Source: Bacillus pseudomycoides DSM 12442 (GTDB taxonomy: Bacteria > Bacillota > Bacilli > Bacillales > Bacillaceae_G). Taken from it: a stretch of 64,000 nucleotides of DNA. Shown here piece after piece: positions 16,859 through 25,851 of this stretch. Location: NCBI RefSeq assembly GCF_000161455.1, contig NZ_CM000745.1, positions 867,797 to 931,796 of the forward strand. The letters are read 5' to 3'. The position numbers were made by a program, and so were the translations under genes. The stretch's first letter is position 1; each line of letters begins with the position of its first letter. Below the pieces are notes generated by a model. The model saw only the letters and a program-made list of their open reading frames with translations, was not told the origin of the DNA and made no database searches.

Positions 16859-17752
16859 TTATCTTCTATAAATAGGCAATGTATGTTTCCCTTGAATTAG
16901 GTTCCACTCATCCGAACTTTTTAGAAGTTTAATATTTAACAATGCTTTGCCATCTACGATTTCAATATCAATTTGACCTTGTTTACCAAATTGATCAAAA
17001 ATTAAAGTTGCTTTATTATTTTTGAATGTTACAGTACCGTCTATATATGCTATATCTTCAGCGTTATCGGAATAAGAAGATACACCGACAACTGCTTCGT
17101 TTTCAGAAATAGGACTAATCTTCATCATTGTGAAAGCTGGGCCGATATACGGTGGTTTCGTCGGTAGTTCTTGTTCTGACCATGTTCCTTGAACGTTGTA
17201 TAGAATAGAAGTTGGTTTTGCATCAGGATTCCATGCACCGTCTTTATCGAGATAGTACCATTGTAATTGATCGTCGACAAACCATCCAGTTTTCATTGCA
17301 CCGCTTTTATCAAGGAAGTACCATTTGTTTTGGTCGAGTACCCAACCCGTTTGCATAATACCCTTTGCATTTAAAAAGTACCATCTGTTTTGATCAAGAA
17401 CCCATCCAGTGTGCATAGCGCCATCTTTATTTAAGTAGTACCAATCATATGGTGAGTTTTGATGCCATCCAGTTTTCATGACACCATCTTTTCCAAGAAA
17501 ATACCATTTCTCACTGTCGGAAACCCATCCATACTGCATAGCGCCATCTTTATTTAAAAAATACCAATTGTTATTTGTGTTTACCCATCCTGTTGCCATT
17601 TTTCCATTTATGTAGTAATACCATGCGTGTTGTTTTTGTACCCAACCCGTTATTGGAGTAGACTGTTTATTTGTTTCTGCATAAACATGAGGTTGTATTC
17701 CGCTAAACAATATACCTGCAACAAATAACATACTAACGATTTGTTTTTTCAT
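16859..17752 (-). CDS. secreted protein with choline-binding-type repeats
   Basis: A 297-residue protein. A signal peptide (KKQIVSMLFVAGILFSGIQ, cleavage near VYAET) is followed by seven about 20-residue repeats of the GWV..NRWYFLNKDGAMHTG type (about 35-180). The C-terminal domain of about 115 residues (ILYNVQGTWSEQELP onward) is one I do not recognise. The repeats are of the glucan/choline-binding type, which in Bacillus probably bind cell-wall polymers. The start follows AAAAAGGAGCA. It is divergent from a second repeat protein at 18133 across 380 bp, suggesting shared evolution or regulation. Confidence 0.8.
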   Translation of the reverse strand: MKKQIVSMLFVAGILFSGIQPHVYAETNKQSTPITGWVQKQHAWYYYINGKMATGWVNTNNNWYFLNKDGAMQYGWVSDSEKWYFLGKDGVMKTGWHQNSPYDWYYLNKDGAMHTGWVLDQNRWYFLNAKGIMQTGWVLDQNKWYFLDKSGAMKTGWFVDDQLQWYYLDKDGAWNPDAKPTSILYNVQGTWSEQELPTKPPYIGPAFTMMKISPISENEAVVGVSSYSDNAEDIAYIDGTVTFKNNKATLIFDQFGKQGQIDIEIVDGKALLNIKLLKSSDEWNLIQGKHTLPIYRR

Positions 17753-17889
17753 GATAATCTGCTCCTTTTTTAGAAAAATGCCTTTCCCTACTACTAATAT
17801 ATCTAACTAATAAAACAAATTCAATACTTTTATTACAAATATGTTACAAATATGTTAAAAAATATCGAAAGTATTTCTTTCTGTAAGGG

Positions 17890-17924
17890 TTTTATTCCTT
17901 ATTATCTGTTAATAAGGAATAAAA
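17890..17924. repeat. perfect 15-bp inverted repeat between divergent surface-protein genes
   Basis: TTTTATTCCTTATTA and TAATAAGGAATAAAA flank a 5-nt loop. It lies in the 17753-18132 region, 138 bp from the minus-strand start and 209 bp from the plus-strand start. It could be an operator or terminator. The rest of the gap shows only presumed promoters. Confidence 0.6.
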
Positions 17925-18132
17925 TCACCATTATCATTAGTATGCAAAGGAGTTTTAAAGTCCTTCTTGCTAGCTGTTTCTTTTCCATTCTATTATAGAA
18001 GAAAGAAATTCGTAAAAATTAGCAATGTGGTTTTGATTCTCTAGCATTTTTCATAGGAGGCTAGAAAAATTTTCTGTTAGATATTTTAAAAATGTAAGTG
18101 TATATTCTGTAAAGAAAAAGAGGAGAAATGTA

Positions 18133-19317
18133 ATGAAGCGAATGATTGCATCAATATGTGTAGCAGGAAGCTTATTAATAGCACCTATACAAAGTTTTGC
18201 AGAAGTAAAGACAGGTGGAAATCAGCAAATTGTCGTAAAAGACGGCTGGGTGTTTGAACAAAACAATTGGTATTACTATGTGAATAATGTGCCGGCAAGC
18301 GGATGGAAAAAGATTCAGGGAACGTGGTATTACTTTGAGAGTAACGGCGTAATGAAAACAGGTTGGTATTTTGACGGAACGAATTGGTTTTATATGAATA
18401 GCAATGGTGGAATGGAGACAGGATGGAAAAAGATTCAAGGAACGTGGTATTACTTTGAGAGTAATGGCGTAATGAAAATAGATTGGTATTTTGATGGAAT
18501 GAATTGGTTTTATATGAATAGCAATGGTGGAATGGAGACAGGATGGAAAAAGATTCAAGGAACGTGGTATTACTTTGAGAGTAATGGCGTAATGAAAACA
18601 GATTGGTATTTTGATGGAACGAATTGGTTTTATATGAATAGCAATGGTGGAATGGAGATTGGTTGGAATAAAATAGGCGGGGCATGGTATTACTTTGAGA
18701 ATAGCGGTGTATGGGTTGCAAGCAATGATGCTGACTATTTATATACAATAGGAGAAAATCAACAGCTTATTCTTGTGACGGCAAATGATTATGGAACTAG
18801 TAAGGCAGAAATTCAAACATTCGAGAAGCGAAATAATAAATGGTATCCAGTGTATGCTGCTATGCAAGGATATATTGGACGTGATGGATTTGCTTATACA
18901 ATGGCAGAAGGAGGAAAAAGTTCTCCGCGCGGTAAATATACAATTGGAACAGCTTTTGGTCGCTACGGTAATCCAGGAACAAAATTACCATATCGACAAA
19001 TTACATCAAATGATGTTTGGGTGGATGATTCTAATTCACCTTTATATAACACGTGGCAGCAAAAACCAGCAAATGACCGTTGGAGCAGTGCCGAAAATAT
19101 GAATATTCCTCAATATGATTATGGGTTTGTGATTAACTATAATACAGAACGAATAGCTGGAGCTGGCTCGGCGATTTTCTTCCATATTTCAGATATGTAT
19201 ACATACGGTTGCACAGCAACATCTCGGGAAAATGTTCTTTCTGTTTTAAGATGGTTAAATCCTGCTAAAAGTCCTGTGATTGTACAAACACCGGAGAGTG
19301 AACTGAAATATTATTAA
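18133..19317 (+). CDS. secreted L,D-transpeptidase-like protein with tandem repeats
   Basis: A 394-residue exported protein. The signal is KRMIASICVAGSLLIAPI with cleavage near SFAEV. Residues about 35-195 are choline-binding-type repeats, most of them in three almost identical 40-residue units encoded by exact 120-bp DNA repeats. The C-terminal catalytic domain (about 200-394) is YkuD-like. The motif FFHISDMYTYGCTATSRENV supplies the conserved His and Cys (HIS...GCTATS) used to crosslink peptidoglycan or attach proteins. SPRGKYTIGTAFG matches the upstream strand of the fold. It probably acts in the cell wall. The start has AAGAGGAGA. No terminator is seen immediately after the stop. Confidence 0.8.
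   Translation: MKRMIASICVAGSLLIAPIQSFAEVKTGGNQQIVVKDGWVFEQNNWYYYVNNVPASGWKKIQGTWYYFESNGVMKTGWYFDGTNWFYMNSNGGMETGWKKIQGTWYYFESNGVMKIDWYFDGMNWFYMNSNGGMETGWKKIQGTWYYFESNGVMKTDWYFDGTNWFYMNSNGGMEIGWNKIGGAWYYFENSGVWVASNDADYLYTIGENQQLILVTANDYGTSKAEIQTFEKRNNKWYPVYAAMQGYIGRDGFAYTMAEGGKSSPRGKYTIGTAFGRYGNPGTKLPYRQITSNDVWVDDSNSPLYNTWQQKPANDRWSSAENMNIPQYDYGFVINYNTERIAGAGSAIFFHISDMYTYGCTATSRENVLSVLRWLNPAKSPVIVQTPESELKYY
18301..18660 (+). repeat. three tandem 120-bp direct repeats inside the 18133 gene
   Basis: The units 18301-18420, 18421-18540 and 18541-18660 differ at only a few positions and each begins GGATGGAAAAAGATTCA. The length is a multiple of three, so copy number can change without breaking the frame. 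Confidence 0.9.
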
Positions 19318-19336
19318 ACGAAAGAAAGTGTCCGTC

Positions 19337-19368
19337 AGTGGGGGACTTACTGCCCACGAATAGCGGGA
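19337..19368 (-). repeat. fragment of the 154-nt structured repeat
   Basis: Read on the minus strand it gives AATCCCGCTATTCGTGGGCA then GTAAGTCCCCCACTGACG. This matches the start of the full copies at 35467 and 51233 joined to their last hairpin arm, so it is an internally deleted copy. Confidence 0.5.
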
Positions 19369-19407
19369 TTAAAGAGTGATATAAAAAAAGAAGGTGGCAC
19401 GATGACA

Positions 19408-19510
19408 TGATCCCCCTTATTGTAGACAGTAAAAAGAAAGCACATTAATCTGTTTACTATGGAGGGGATTTTTCTATGGGCAAAATTAGTGTTTATTTAG
19501 GGAAAAGAGT
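19408..19510 (+). other. probable IS3-type solo left end
   Basis: ATCCCCCTTATTGTAGACAG at 19408-19429 resembles the outer end of IS3/IS150-like elements. It is followed by a ribosome binding site and a start (ATGGGCAAAATTAG) whose frame soon stops. No transposase body remains. This is a weak call. Confidence 0.3.
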
Positions 19511-19662
19511 TTTTATTAAAATAAAGTTTTAGACCAGAAAGTTAATTTGAAATTTTGATAATGAAATGTTATGTAGACTTCATGTATATACAGTATCTAA
19601 TAGTTTTATGTATCTTAAGTTGGTGTTATATTCAAGCAAAAAACGAGTAAGGAGACAGAACT

Positions 19663-19785
19663 ATGGATAAGCAAGTTGTTATTGAGGGGCATACACCAGA
19701 ATGGGCACTACAATTTAAAGAAGAACAAAGGATTCTAAACAATATAAAGGTGTTTTCACATATGGAAAACACCTTTTCAAGCTAA
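19663..19785 (+). pseudogene. truncated GrpB-like (UPF0157) gene
   Basis: Starts at an ATG after AAGGAGACAG and reads MDKQVVIEGHTPEWALQFKE, the typical N terminus of the GrpB/UPF0157 family, a nucleotidyltransferase-like fold normally about 170 residues long. After about 26 residues the frame runs into a hairpin and stops at 40 residues. The terminator at 19747-19778 probably belongs to the convergent dhaQ gene. Confidence 0.6.
19747..19778. terminator. bidirectional terminator at the end of dhaQ
   Basis: AAAGGTGTTTTC pairs with GAAAACACCTTT around ACATATG, followed by TTCAAGC on the plus strand and by ATATTG on the minus strand. Confidence 0.7.
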
Positions 19786-19791
19786 TTGAAA

Positions 19792-20790
19792 CTACCAGCT
19801 AGCCACCTCAACATCCGCTTTTAACCATTTTTCCCAAAGTGGATCTTCTATTTTAAGTAAGCTCAATGAAGTGCCTTGCATGTCTAAGGAGGTTAGATGG
19901 GTTCCGACTTTGACAAATCGAATATCTAATCCTTCAAGCTCACATAAACGGCGAATGTCATTTGCGAAGATATACTGTTCCATTAATGGGGTAGCGCCTA
20001 ATCCATTAATCAAGATGGCAAACTTGTCTCCTTTTTTCCAGCGGTAAATACTTTTGAGCTTATTCATAAGCTCAATCGCCAATTTTTCAGAAGAAGATAA
20101 CATTTCTTTCCGGTATCCTTTTTCTCCGTGGATGCCGACTCCGTAAAAGACTTCATTGTCTTGTAAGGTAAAAGAAGTCTTTCCTTGGATAGGGTCGGTT
20201 GCTGGAGAGAGCGCAACTCCTAATGTATGCAGATTCCGAATGACAGAATGGCCGATGCCTGTTAATTGTTGTAATGAATGGCCTTCAAGAGCCGCTGCTC
20301 CAAGTATTTTATGAACGAAAATCGTACCAGCTACTCCTCGTCTTCTTTTATTAAAGGAAGCATCATCTTCAATGGAAACATCGTCATTCACAATGACATG
20401 ATCAACAAGTCTTCCTTCTTCTTTTGCCAAAGATTCAGCAGTTAAAAAGCTTTCCACGTCAGCTTGAAAGTTTTTAATGATTAATAGGACGCCCTTGTCT
20501 TTGGGCACAGAGCGAACTGCCGCTACTATTTGTTCTGGTGTAGGAGGGGTGAAAATTTCTCCATTGACTGCCGCTGAAAGCATGCCTTTTCCTACATAAC
20601 CAATATCAGCTGGTTCATGCCCGCTACCGCCGCCGCTTATAATGGCAACATCTTGCCCAATTTCAGCAAGGTCTTTCTGATAAATGATGTTGTGTTCTTT
20701 GTTATAAGATATTCTATCGTTATGTTCAAAATAAAAACCATGCAACATATCTTGAACAATATTTTGAGCATCATTCATAATTTTTTTCAT
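19792..20790 (-). CDS. dhaQ: DhaQ-like coactivator (DhaK paralogue)
   Basis: A 332-residue DhaK-fold protein: IISGGGSGHEPADIGYVGKGML binds dihydroxyacetone, and the covalent-binding histidine lies in YGVGIHGEKG (about 217). There is no DhaL partner gene beside it. Instead it lies 12 nt downstream of a TetR-type gene on the same strand. That is the arrangement of DhaS/DhaQ in Lactococcus, where DhaQ with bound dihydroxyacetone joins DhaS to activate the kinase genes. A true DhaK exists divergently at 21639. I therefore infer a regulatory rather than enzymatic role. A plain DhaK subunit is the alternative. Confidence 0.8.
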   Translation of the reverse strand: MKKIMNDAQNIVQDMLHGFYFEHNDRISYNKEHNIIYQKDLAEIGQDVAIISGGGSGHEPADIGYVGKGMLSAAVNGEIFTPPTPEQIVAAVRSVPKDKGVLLIIKNFQADVESFLTAESLAKEEGRLVDHVIVNDDVSIEDDASFNKRRRGVAGTIFVHKILGAAALEGHSLQQLTGIGHSVIRNLHTLGVALSPATDPIQGKTSFTLQDNEVFYGVGIHGEKGYRKEMLSSSEKLAIELMNKLKSIYRWKKGDKFAILINGLGATPLMEQYIFANDIRRLCELEGLDIRFVKVGTHLTSLDMQGTSLSLLKIEDPLWEKWLKADVEVASW

Positions 20791-20802
20791 TGTTTTTCCA
20801 CC

Positions 20803-21375
20803 TTATGATTTGTTTGCTGATTGCTTTAGTAAAAGGACTAATTGATTGTTTATCATATTTTTCATCATCGAAGACATGATAGACGGATCAATAGCGCAAT
20901 GATTCTCAATCCAATCTTTTATTGTCCCAACAAATCCGTGACTATAAAAAGAGGCCAGTGTATCTTTTTTTACCTCAGAAATTGCTAATTTACAGCCAAT
21001 TAATAGTTCATCGATGATTTTGAGATATAAGTTTTTCGTATGTTCAAAGAGATAATAATTAAATGAATTTTGCTCGATTACTTTAAATGCATTTCGGTAG
21101 AAGCATTGGTTTTGGTAAAAGTAATCAAATAATAGGTCGAAAATATTTTCCCATTTTTCATAATCAAGAAAGTCTATAATATTCTCTTTTGTTTCTTCTT
21201 TATAAATCCAACTTAACAATTCAAATTTATCTTTAAAGTGATAATAAAAAGTTTGCCTGCGCATCTGACAATTTAACATAATGTCACTCACGGATATTTT
21301 ATGGAAAGGTTCAGTTTCCATTAATTTTTTTAATGAGTTGGCTATGATTTTTTTTGAAATGATAGAAGAGGTCAT
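20803..21375 (-). CDS. dhaS: DhaS-like TetR family activator of dihydroxyacetone kinase
   Basis: A 190-residue TetR-fold regulator. The HTH is at about 18-47 (FHKISVSDIMLNCQMRRQTF YYHF), followed by a C-terminal helix bundle as in the TetR_C dihydroxyacetone kinase regulators. I chose the ATG at 21375 because the first ATG (21384) is too close to GTAGGG. It forms an operon with dhaQ (12 nt gap) and is divergent from the kinase gene. An operator at 21447-21468 lies between. Confidence 0.85.
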   Translation of the reverse strand: MTSSIISKKIIANSLKKLMETEPFHKISVSDIMLNCQMRRQTFYYHFKDKFELLSWIYKEETKENIIDFLDYEKWENIFDLLFDYFYQNQCFYRNAFKVIEQNSFNYYLFEHTKNLYLKIIDELLIGCKLAISEVKKDTLASFYSHGFVGTIKDWIENHCAIDPSIMSSMMKNMINNQLVLLLKQSANKS

Positions 21376-21446
21376 TATAATCATCCCTACAGCTTTATTC
21401 GTTTTTAATAATTAACATCCTACCTATAAATGAAGTGGGTGTCTTT

Positions 21447-21468
21447 AGACAAATCGTTCATTTTGTCC
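21447..21468. promoter_or_regulatory. DhaS-type operator
   Basis: A 22-bp inverted repeat, AGACAAAT-N6-TTTTGTCC. The Lactococcus DhaS site is reported as GGACACAT-N6-ATTTGTCC, with the same half-site length and spacing. It lies between the divergent dhaS and kinase genes. Confidence 0.7.
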
Positions 21469-21638
21469 GTTTACCATAAAACGCTTTCATTTTATTATAG
21501 TTAATAAGAATGCGCTTTCAAATATATCATAATTCAGAAGAGAATGTACCGTGGCAGGAAAAGCAATAAAATTATGGAAGTGTGGATACGAATAGGTTTG
21601 CGAAGAGTGTAACAAAACTTACAGAGGAGGAATAAGAA

Positions 21639-23390
21639 ATGAAAAAAATTATAAATCAACCTGAAACGCTCGTTATGGAGATGTGCAATGGGATGGTTAT
21701 GGCTCATCCGGAACTCGAGTTATTAAAAAAGTATAAGGTCATTAAGAAAAAAGAAATGAACGAAAATAAGGTAACTTTAATTAGCGGTGGCGGTAGTGGA
21801 CATGAACCGGCACATGCGGGGCTAGTAGGAAAAGGAATGCTGGATGCGGCAGTATGCGGAGATGTGTTTGCTTCTCCATCGCAAATACAGGTGTATCAAG
21901 CGATTAAAGCAACAGCTAGCAAAAAGGGTACGCTACTAATTATTAAGAATTACAGTGGAGATATCATGAACTTTAAAAATGGTGCTCACTTAGCTACGGA
22001 GGATGGAATTCAAGTAGAATATGTCCGCGTAGATGATGATATTGCGGTAGAAGATAGTCTTTATACAGTAGGACGTCGCGGTGTTGCGGGAGTTGTGTTA
22101 GTACATAAAATAGCCGGTGCAGCAGCGGAAGAAGGTATGGATTTGATGCAGGTGAAAGCTGTAGCGGAAAAAGCAGCGGCAAATGTTCGAACAATTGGTC
22201 TCGCATTAACTTCCTGCACGGTTCCGGCGAGTGGATCACCTACTTTCAAATTAGGTGAAGATGAAATGGAATATGGCGTTGGCATTCATGGAGAGCCAGG
22301 CAGAAAACGCGAAAAAATTATGGCTGCAGATGAATTAGCGTTACGTATGACAAATGACCTTATGAAAGATTTAGGGCTAGATGAAGATGCTGAAATTGCT
22401 GTTCTAGTAAACGGATTTGGTGGTACACCGCTTCAAGAACTGTATTTGTTTAACAATGCAGTTACGAGAGAGTTAAGTAAAAAAAATATACGAATTAATA
22501 GAGCGTTTGTCGGTAATTACATGACGAGTATCGATATGGCTGGAATTTCTCTAACAGTGATGAAACTAGACGATGAGCTGAAGACATTGCTATCGAAAGA
22601 ATGTAATACACCTGCGTTTAAAGTAGATGGACCAATTGAGAGTGTAGAATACGTTGATATTGCGGAGCACGAAGAAGAGAAGCCAGTTTTCTTTGAGACG
22701 GAAACAGCTGAAGAACATGCAATCATTAAGAATGAGGTAATCACATTAAATAATATGATTTATCTTATAGATAAAATGAGCGAAGTTATTATTAAGAACG
22801 AAGTACCATTCTGCGAACTGGATACGCATGCAGGTGATGGTGATTTCGGAATGAGTGTCGCGAAAGGATTTAAACAATTAAAGCGTGAATGGAGCTCGAT
22901 TTTAGATCAAGAGCATTTAAATATTGGAACTTTCCTTGATGCGTGTTCTATGGTGATTATGGAACATTGCGGAGGAGCTTCTGGTCCAATTTGGGGCGGA
23001 GCTTTCCGAGCTGCAGGTAAGGCTATGGAAGGGAAAATGGAATTAACAGTTGGAGAGTTTGCTGAAATGTTGCAAGCTGCACTTCATGGTATACAGTCTA
23101 TCGGTGAGCGCTCTTTCGGAAGAGGAGCAGAAGTAGGCGATAAGACGCTTGTAGATGCGCTTGTACCTTGTGCAAATGCTTGGTCAGAAAGCGCTGCAGC
23201 TGGTACAGACTTTAAGACTGCTTTTGAAAAAGGGGCAGCGGCTGCCGTTAAAGGAGCAGAATATACAAAAGAAATCGTCGCTCGAATGGGCCGCGCTGGT
23301 ACGGTTGGTGAAAGAAGCTTAGGTTATCCTGATGCTGGTGCCTATGCGCTAGGGGTTATTTTTACGGAGCTTTCTCGTAGTTTAAGATAA
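21639..23390 (+). CDS. dhaK: single-chain dihydroxyacetone kinase (DhaK-DhaL fusion)
   Basis: A 583-residue fusion. Residues 1-330 are DhaK: ISGGGSGHEPAHAGLVGKGM binds the substrate and GVGIHGEPG holds the covalent histidine. Residues about 370-583 are DhaL: the ATP-Mg site DTHAGDGDFG, then GGASGPIWGG, GDKTLVDAL and the lid GRAGTVGERSLGYPDAGAYA. Fused enzymes use ATP directly to make dihydroxyacetone phosphate; PTS-type systems instead use separate DhaK, DhaL and DhaM. No DhaM is present. The start follows AGAGGAGG. It is probably activated by DhaS/DhaQ from the operator at 21447. A terminator follows at 23515. Confidence 0.93.
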   Translation: MKKIINQPETLVMEMCNGMVMAHPELELLKKYKVIKKKEMNENKVTLISGGGSGHEPAHAGLVGKGMLDAAVCGDVFASPSQIQVYQAIKATASKKGTLLIIKNYSGDIMNFKNGAHLATEDGIQVEYVRVDDDIAVEDSLYTVGRRGVAGVVLVHKIAGAAAEEGMDLMQVKAVAEKAAANVRTIGLALTSCTVPASGSPTFKLGEDEMEYGVGIHGEPGRKREKIMAADELALRMTNDLMKDLGLDEDAEIAVLVNGFGGTPLQELYLFNNAVTRELSKKNIRINRAFVGNYMTSIDMAGISLTVMKLDDELKTLLSKECNTPAFKVDGPIESVEYVDIAEHEEEKPVFFETETAEEHAIIKNEVITLNNMIYLIDKMSEVIIKNEVPFCELDTHAGDGDFGMSVAKGFKQLKREWSSILDQEHLNIGTFLDACSMVIMEHCGGASGPIWGGAFRAAGKAMEGKMELTVGEFAEMLQAALHGIQSIGERSFGRGAEVGDKTLVDALVPCANAWSESAAAGTDFKTAFEKGAAAAVKGAEYTKEIVARMGRAGTVGERSLGYPDAGAYALGVIFTELSRSLR

Positions 23391-23514
23391 TGGTATTTCG
23401 GGATACTGGAAAGTCTCAATTGTGTAGGTGAATAGAAGGAAAATAAGAAAGATACCTATTTTGAAACAAGTCATATGGCATACTGTGAAATACCGTTAAA
23501 TCTATTTCATTAAA

Positions 23515-23551
23515 ACATCCCAATAGGGTTTACTCTATTGGGATGTTTTTG
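23515..23551 (+). terminator. rho-independent terminator of the kinase gene
   Basis: AACATCCCAATAG pairs with CTATTGGGATGTT, then TTTGTG. The 23391-23782 gap has no other gene. Confidence 0.85.
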
Positions 23552-23782
23552 TGAATAAAAGATTTATGCTATTTAGCCTATATTTCCGTTGAAATGTAGA
23601 CGGGTACGCCTTTTAGTCGTTATTTTCTTATCAGAATTACGCATATTGATTTTATGAACCTAATTAATAAATAAAAGATAGGATGAAAACAATGTACGAA
23701 ATAAATGTAATGAAAACAAGGAAACATATAAGCATCGTATTGGATACACATTGTTCTATTCTTTTTTTCATTTTAATTTGTT

Positions 23783-24252
23783 TTATTTTTTCAATTTTGC
23801 AGGATCAATTTGAATTTGTCCTTTCCAAGATCCAGTTACTTTTCCGATTTTATTTATATTTACATTTATCGTAAGTGGTTGTTTAAAGGATCCTTTCCCT
23901 TCAGGACCTTCAACAAATGTAACAACGCCTTCGGGTTTATCTTTATCACGAATACCTACATGTTTTAATTCTTTTCCATCTGCCATTAATTTGAATGGTA
24001 AATCATCTGCACCTTGAATAAATCCTAACTGTGAGAACATACCATCCTTAGTATTATATTCAGGATTTTCTTCTTGTTGTCCATTTGCCTTACCATCACT
24101 TTTAAGGTCTAATCCAGTTGTATCAAATTCAAACGGTACTAGACTTCCATCAGCTTTTTCAATTCTATAATGAACTGATATACGTGAATCTGCCACAAAT
24201 AATTCTTTAAAATGCACAGTAACACCTTGATCAGTTATTTTTTCAACTATGT
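23783..24252 (-). pseudogene. truncated DUF4179-type protein (C-terminal part)
   Basis: The frame reads a soluble extracytoplasmic domain (EKITDQGVTVHFKELFVADS, ISVHYRIEKADGSLVPFEFD, GSWKGQIQIDPAKLKK). It resembles the C-terminal domain of DUF4179/DUF5643 proteins, usually membrane-anchored anti-sigma-like factors. Its N terminus and anchor are missing. The frame enters at an IS6-type end (24262-24280), so the apparent start at 24310 belongs to other DNA. It is probably non-functional. It is divergent from the ABC operon. Confidence 0.65.
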
Positions 24253-24261
24253 TGATGTTAC

Positions 24262-24280
24262 AAAACTGTGCAACAGAACC
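24262..24280. repeat. solo IS6-family-like terminal repeat
   Basis: AAAACTGTGCAACAGAACC is the reverse complement of GGTTCTGTTGCACAGTTTT, close to the ends of IS6/IS257-type elements. It marks the point where the DUF4179-type gene is cut. A similar end lies at 33444-33460 in the same orientation. No transposase is found. Confidence 0.55.
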
Positions 24281-24297
24281 CGTTAGAAATATGTACA

Positions 24298-24380
24298 TGA
24301 ATAACTCCATATAAACTCCTTAGCCCTCTAGATAAACTACTGAATAACTCCATACAAACTCCAGATAGTGTATATAGAAT
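24298..24380 (+). promoter_or_regulatory. ABC operon promoter with two direct-repeat operators
   Basis: Two 22-nt copies of TGAATAACTCCATA.AAACTCC lie at 24298-24319 and 24341-24362, 43 bp apart. Each holds ACTCCA-N5-ACTCC at an 11-bp period. The second is part of CTCCAGAT (24359-24366), an 8-nt gap, and TAGAAT (24375-24380) as -10 box. There is no good -35. CTCCAGAT-N8-(-10) also occurs before the response regulator at 32132 and before the small gene at 32971. This is the expected form of an OmpR-family activated promoter. Confidence 0.65.
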
Positions 24381-24406
24381 AAAAACTATCAAGGAGGTTA
24401 GAAAAA

Positions 24407-25840
24407 ATGAATTTTATAAAACGCGCAATTCTCAGTATGAAAAAACGAAAAGGAACATCATTAATTTTGATGGCTGTCTTTCTGATTGTTACCAATTTAG
24501 TGTTGGCAGGATTCACAATCCAAAATGCATCAAAAAAAGCTGCTGATGCTGCAAGAAAAAAACTGGGTGCAGATGTTACTTTGGGTCTTGATTTTGATAA
24601 ATTAGGAAAACAAGCAAGGGGAACTGGAGAAATGCCTAATCCGCCGCATCTCAACACAAAAGAAGCAGATCAATTAGCGAAGTCCAAGTATGTAAAAGAC
24701 TATAATTATATAACCAATACTTTCGGAATTTCGGATGGATTTAAATTAGTAGGGGCTTCAGAAGGAGAAGAAGAAGGAAAAGGTAGAGCGGGAGTGGCGA
24801 CTGTACGAGGAGGATCAGGTTCAGGTTCAGAAATAGATATGAATTCTTCTCTTATAATAGAAGGAGTGCGCAAGACTTTATTACAAGAAAGTTTTAAAAA
24901 TGGAAAAAGTAAAATCATTGATGGGAAACCAATTACAGAAAAGATGAACGATCAGAATGTAACTTTAATGGAAAAACGATTAGCGGAACAAAACAATTTG
25001 AAAGTAGGAGATAAGGTTAAAATTCAATCAGGGGATAAGAAGAAAACTCTTGAAGTTGAAATTATTGGTATTTACGAAACGAATGAGCAACCACTGGGTG
25101 AGCATGCACCTCCTATGATGGATCCAGCTAATAAGCTATATATGCCTCACTCTACTTTAAAAAAATTAGAAGCAGATGAAGGTACTAGTAGTAGCATTCA
25201 AGTCGTGTACTTCTTGAACGATCCACAATACATTGATGCATTTAAAAAAGAAGCAAAACAATCTGATATTGATTTTAATTATTTTAAGTTAGATGCACAT
25301 GATTCATTGTACAAACAAATGATTGGTCCTATCGAAAATATCTCTTCTACTTCTCAAATGATTATCTATATGGTATCTATTGCAGGCGCTATTATCTTAG
25401 GATTAATCATTATGTTATCAATTAAAGCACGTCGTAAGGAAATGGGGATTCTATTGTCCATTGGAGAGAAAAAATGGAAACTGATGGCACAGTTCGTAGT
25501 AGAAGTAGTATGTATTGCTATTTTAGCATTTGGATTATCCCTAACAACAGGAGCTAAAGTTTCTCAATTCGTAGGGGATAATTTACTTTCGAGTGAAATT
25601 GCTACAGCAAGCGAAGAAAAAGACAATTCACAAAATGGTAGTGTAATGATGGTTGGAGCTGGTGGTAATCTACAAAACCAAAGCGAAGATCCAATTGATA
25701 AAATTGATGTAAGTGTAACAGGAGAGGATTTAGGAAAAATGGGGGGAATTGGACTGACTATTGCTATATTAGCAACCATTCTTCCGGCATTATCTATTCT
25801 ACGCTTAAATCCAAAACAAATCCTTTTAAAAGATGAATAA
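24407..25840 (+). CDS. ABC transporter permease (MacB/FtsX type)
   Basis: A 477-residue permease. The first helix is at about 17-37, then a large extracytoplasmic domain (about 40-310) of the MacB periplasmic-core type, then three helices within the FtsX domain (about 318-340, 362-385, 445-465). The topology and length fit the VexA/SalY-like permeases that export peptides or sense envelope stress. The start has AAGGAGG. The ATPase follows 11 nt downstream. The extracytoplasmic domain has a Gly/Ser-rich loop (VRGGSGSGSE) and a second low-complexity insert (about 395-430). Expression is probably controlled by the response regulator at 32132, inferred from the shared promoter motif. Confidence 0.85.
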   Translation: MNFIKRAILSMKKRKGTSLILMAVFLIVTNLVLAGFTIQNASKKAADAARKKLGADVTLGLDFDKLGKQARGTGEMPNPPHLNTKEADQLAKSKYVKDYNYITNTFGISDGFKLVGASEGEEEGKGRAGVATVRGGSGSGSEIDMNSSLIIEGVRKTLLQESFKNGKSKIIDGKPITEKMNDQNVTLMEKRLAEQNNLKVGDKVKIQSGDKKKTLEVEIIGIYETNEQPLGEHAPPMMDPANKLYMPHSTLKKLEADEGTSSSIQVVYFLNDPQYIDAFKKEAKQSDIDFNYFKLDAHDSLYKQMIGPIENISSTSQMIIYMVSIAGAIILGLIIMLSIKARRKEMGILLSIGEKKWKLMAQFVVEVVCIAILAFGLSLTTGAKVSQFVGDNLLSSEIATASEEKDNSQNGSVMMVGAGGNLQNQSEDPIDKIDVSVTGEDLGKMGGIGLTIAILATILPALSILRLNPKQILLKDE

Positions 25841-25851
25841 GGAGGCTCGGC

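Noticed and set aside
18175..18748. Two long minus-strand frames opposite the 18133 gene
   Set aside because: They arise from the repeated 120-bp units read backwards; the plus-strand frame has a signal peptide, repeats and a catalytic domain.
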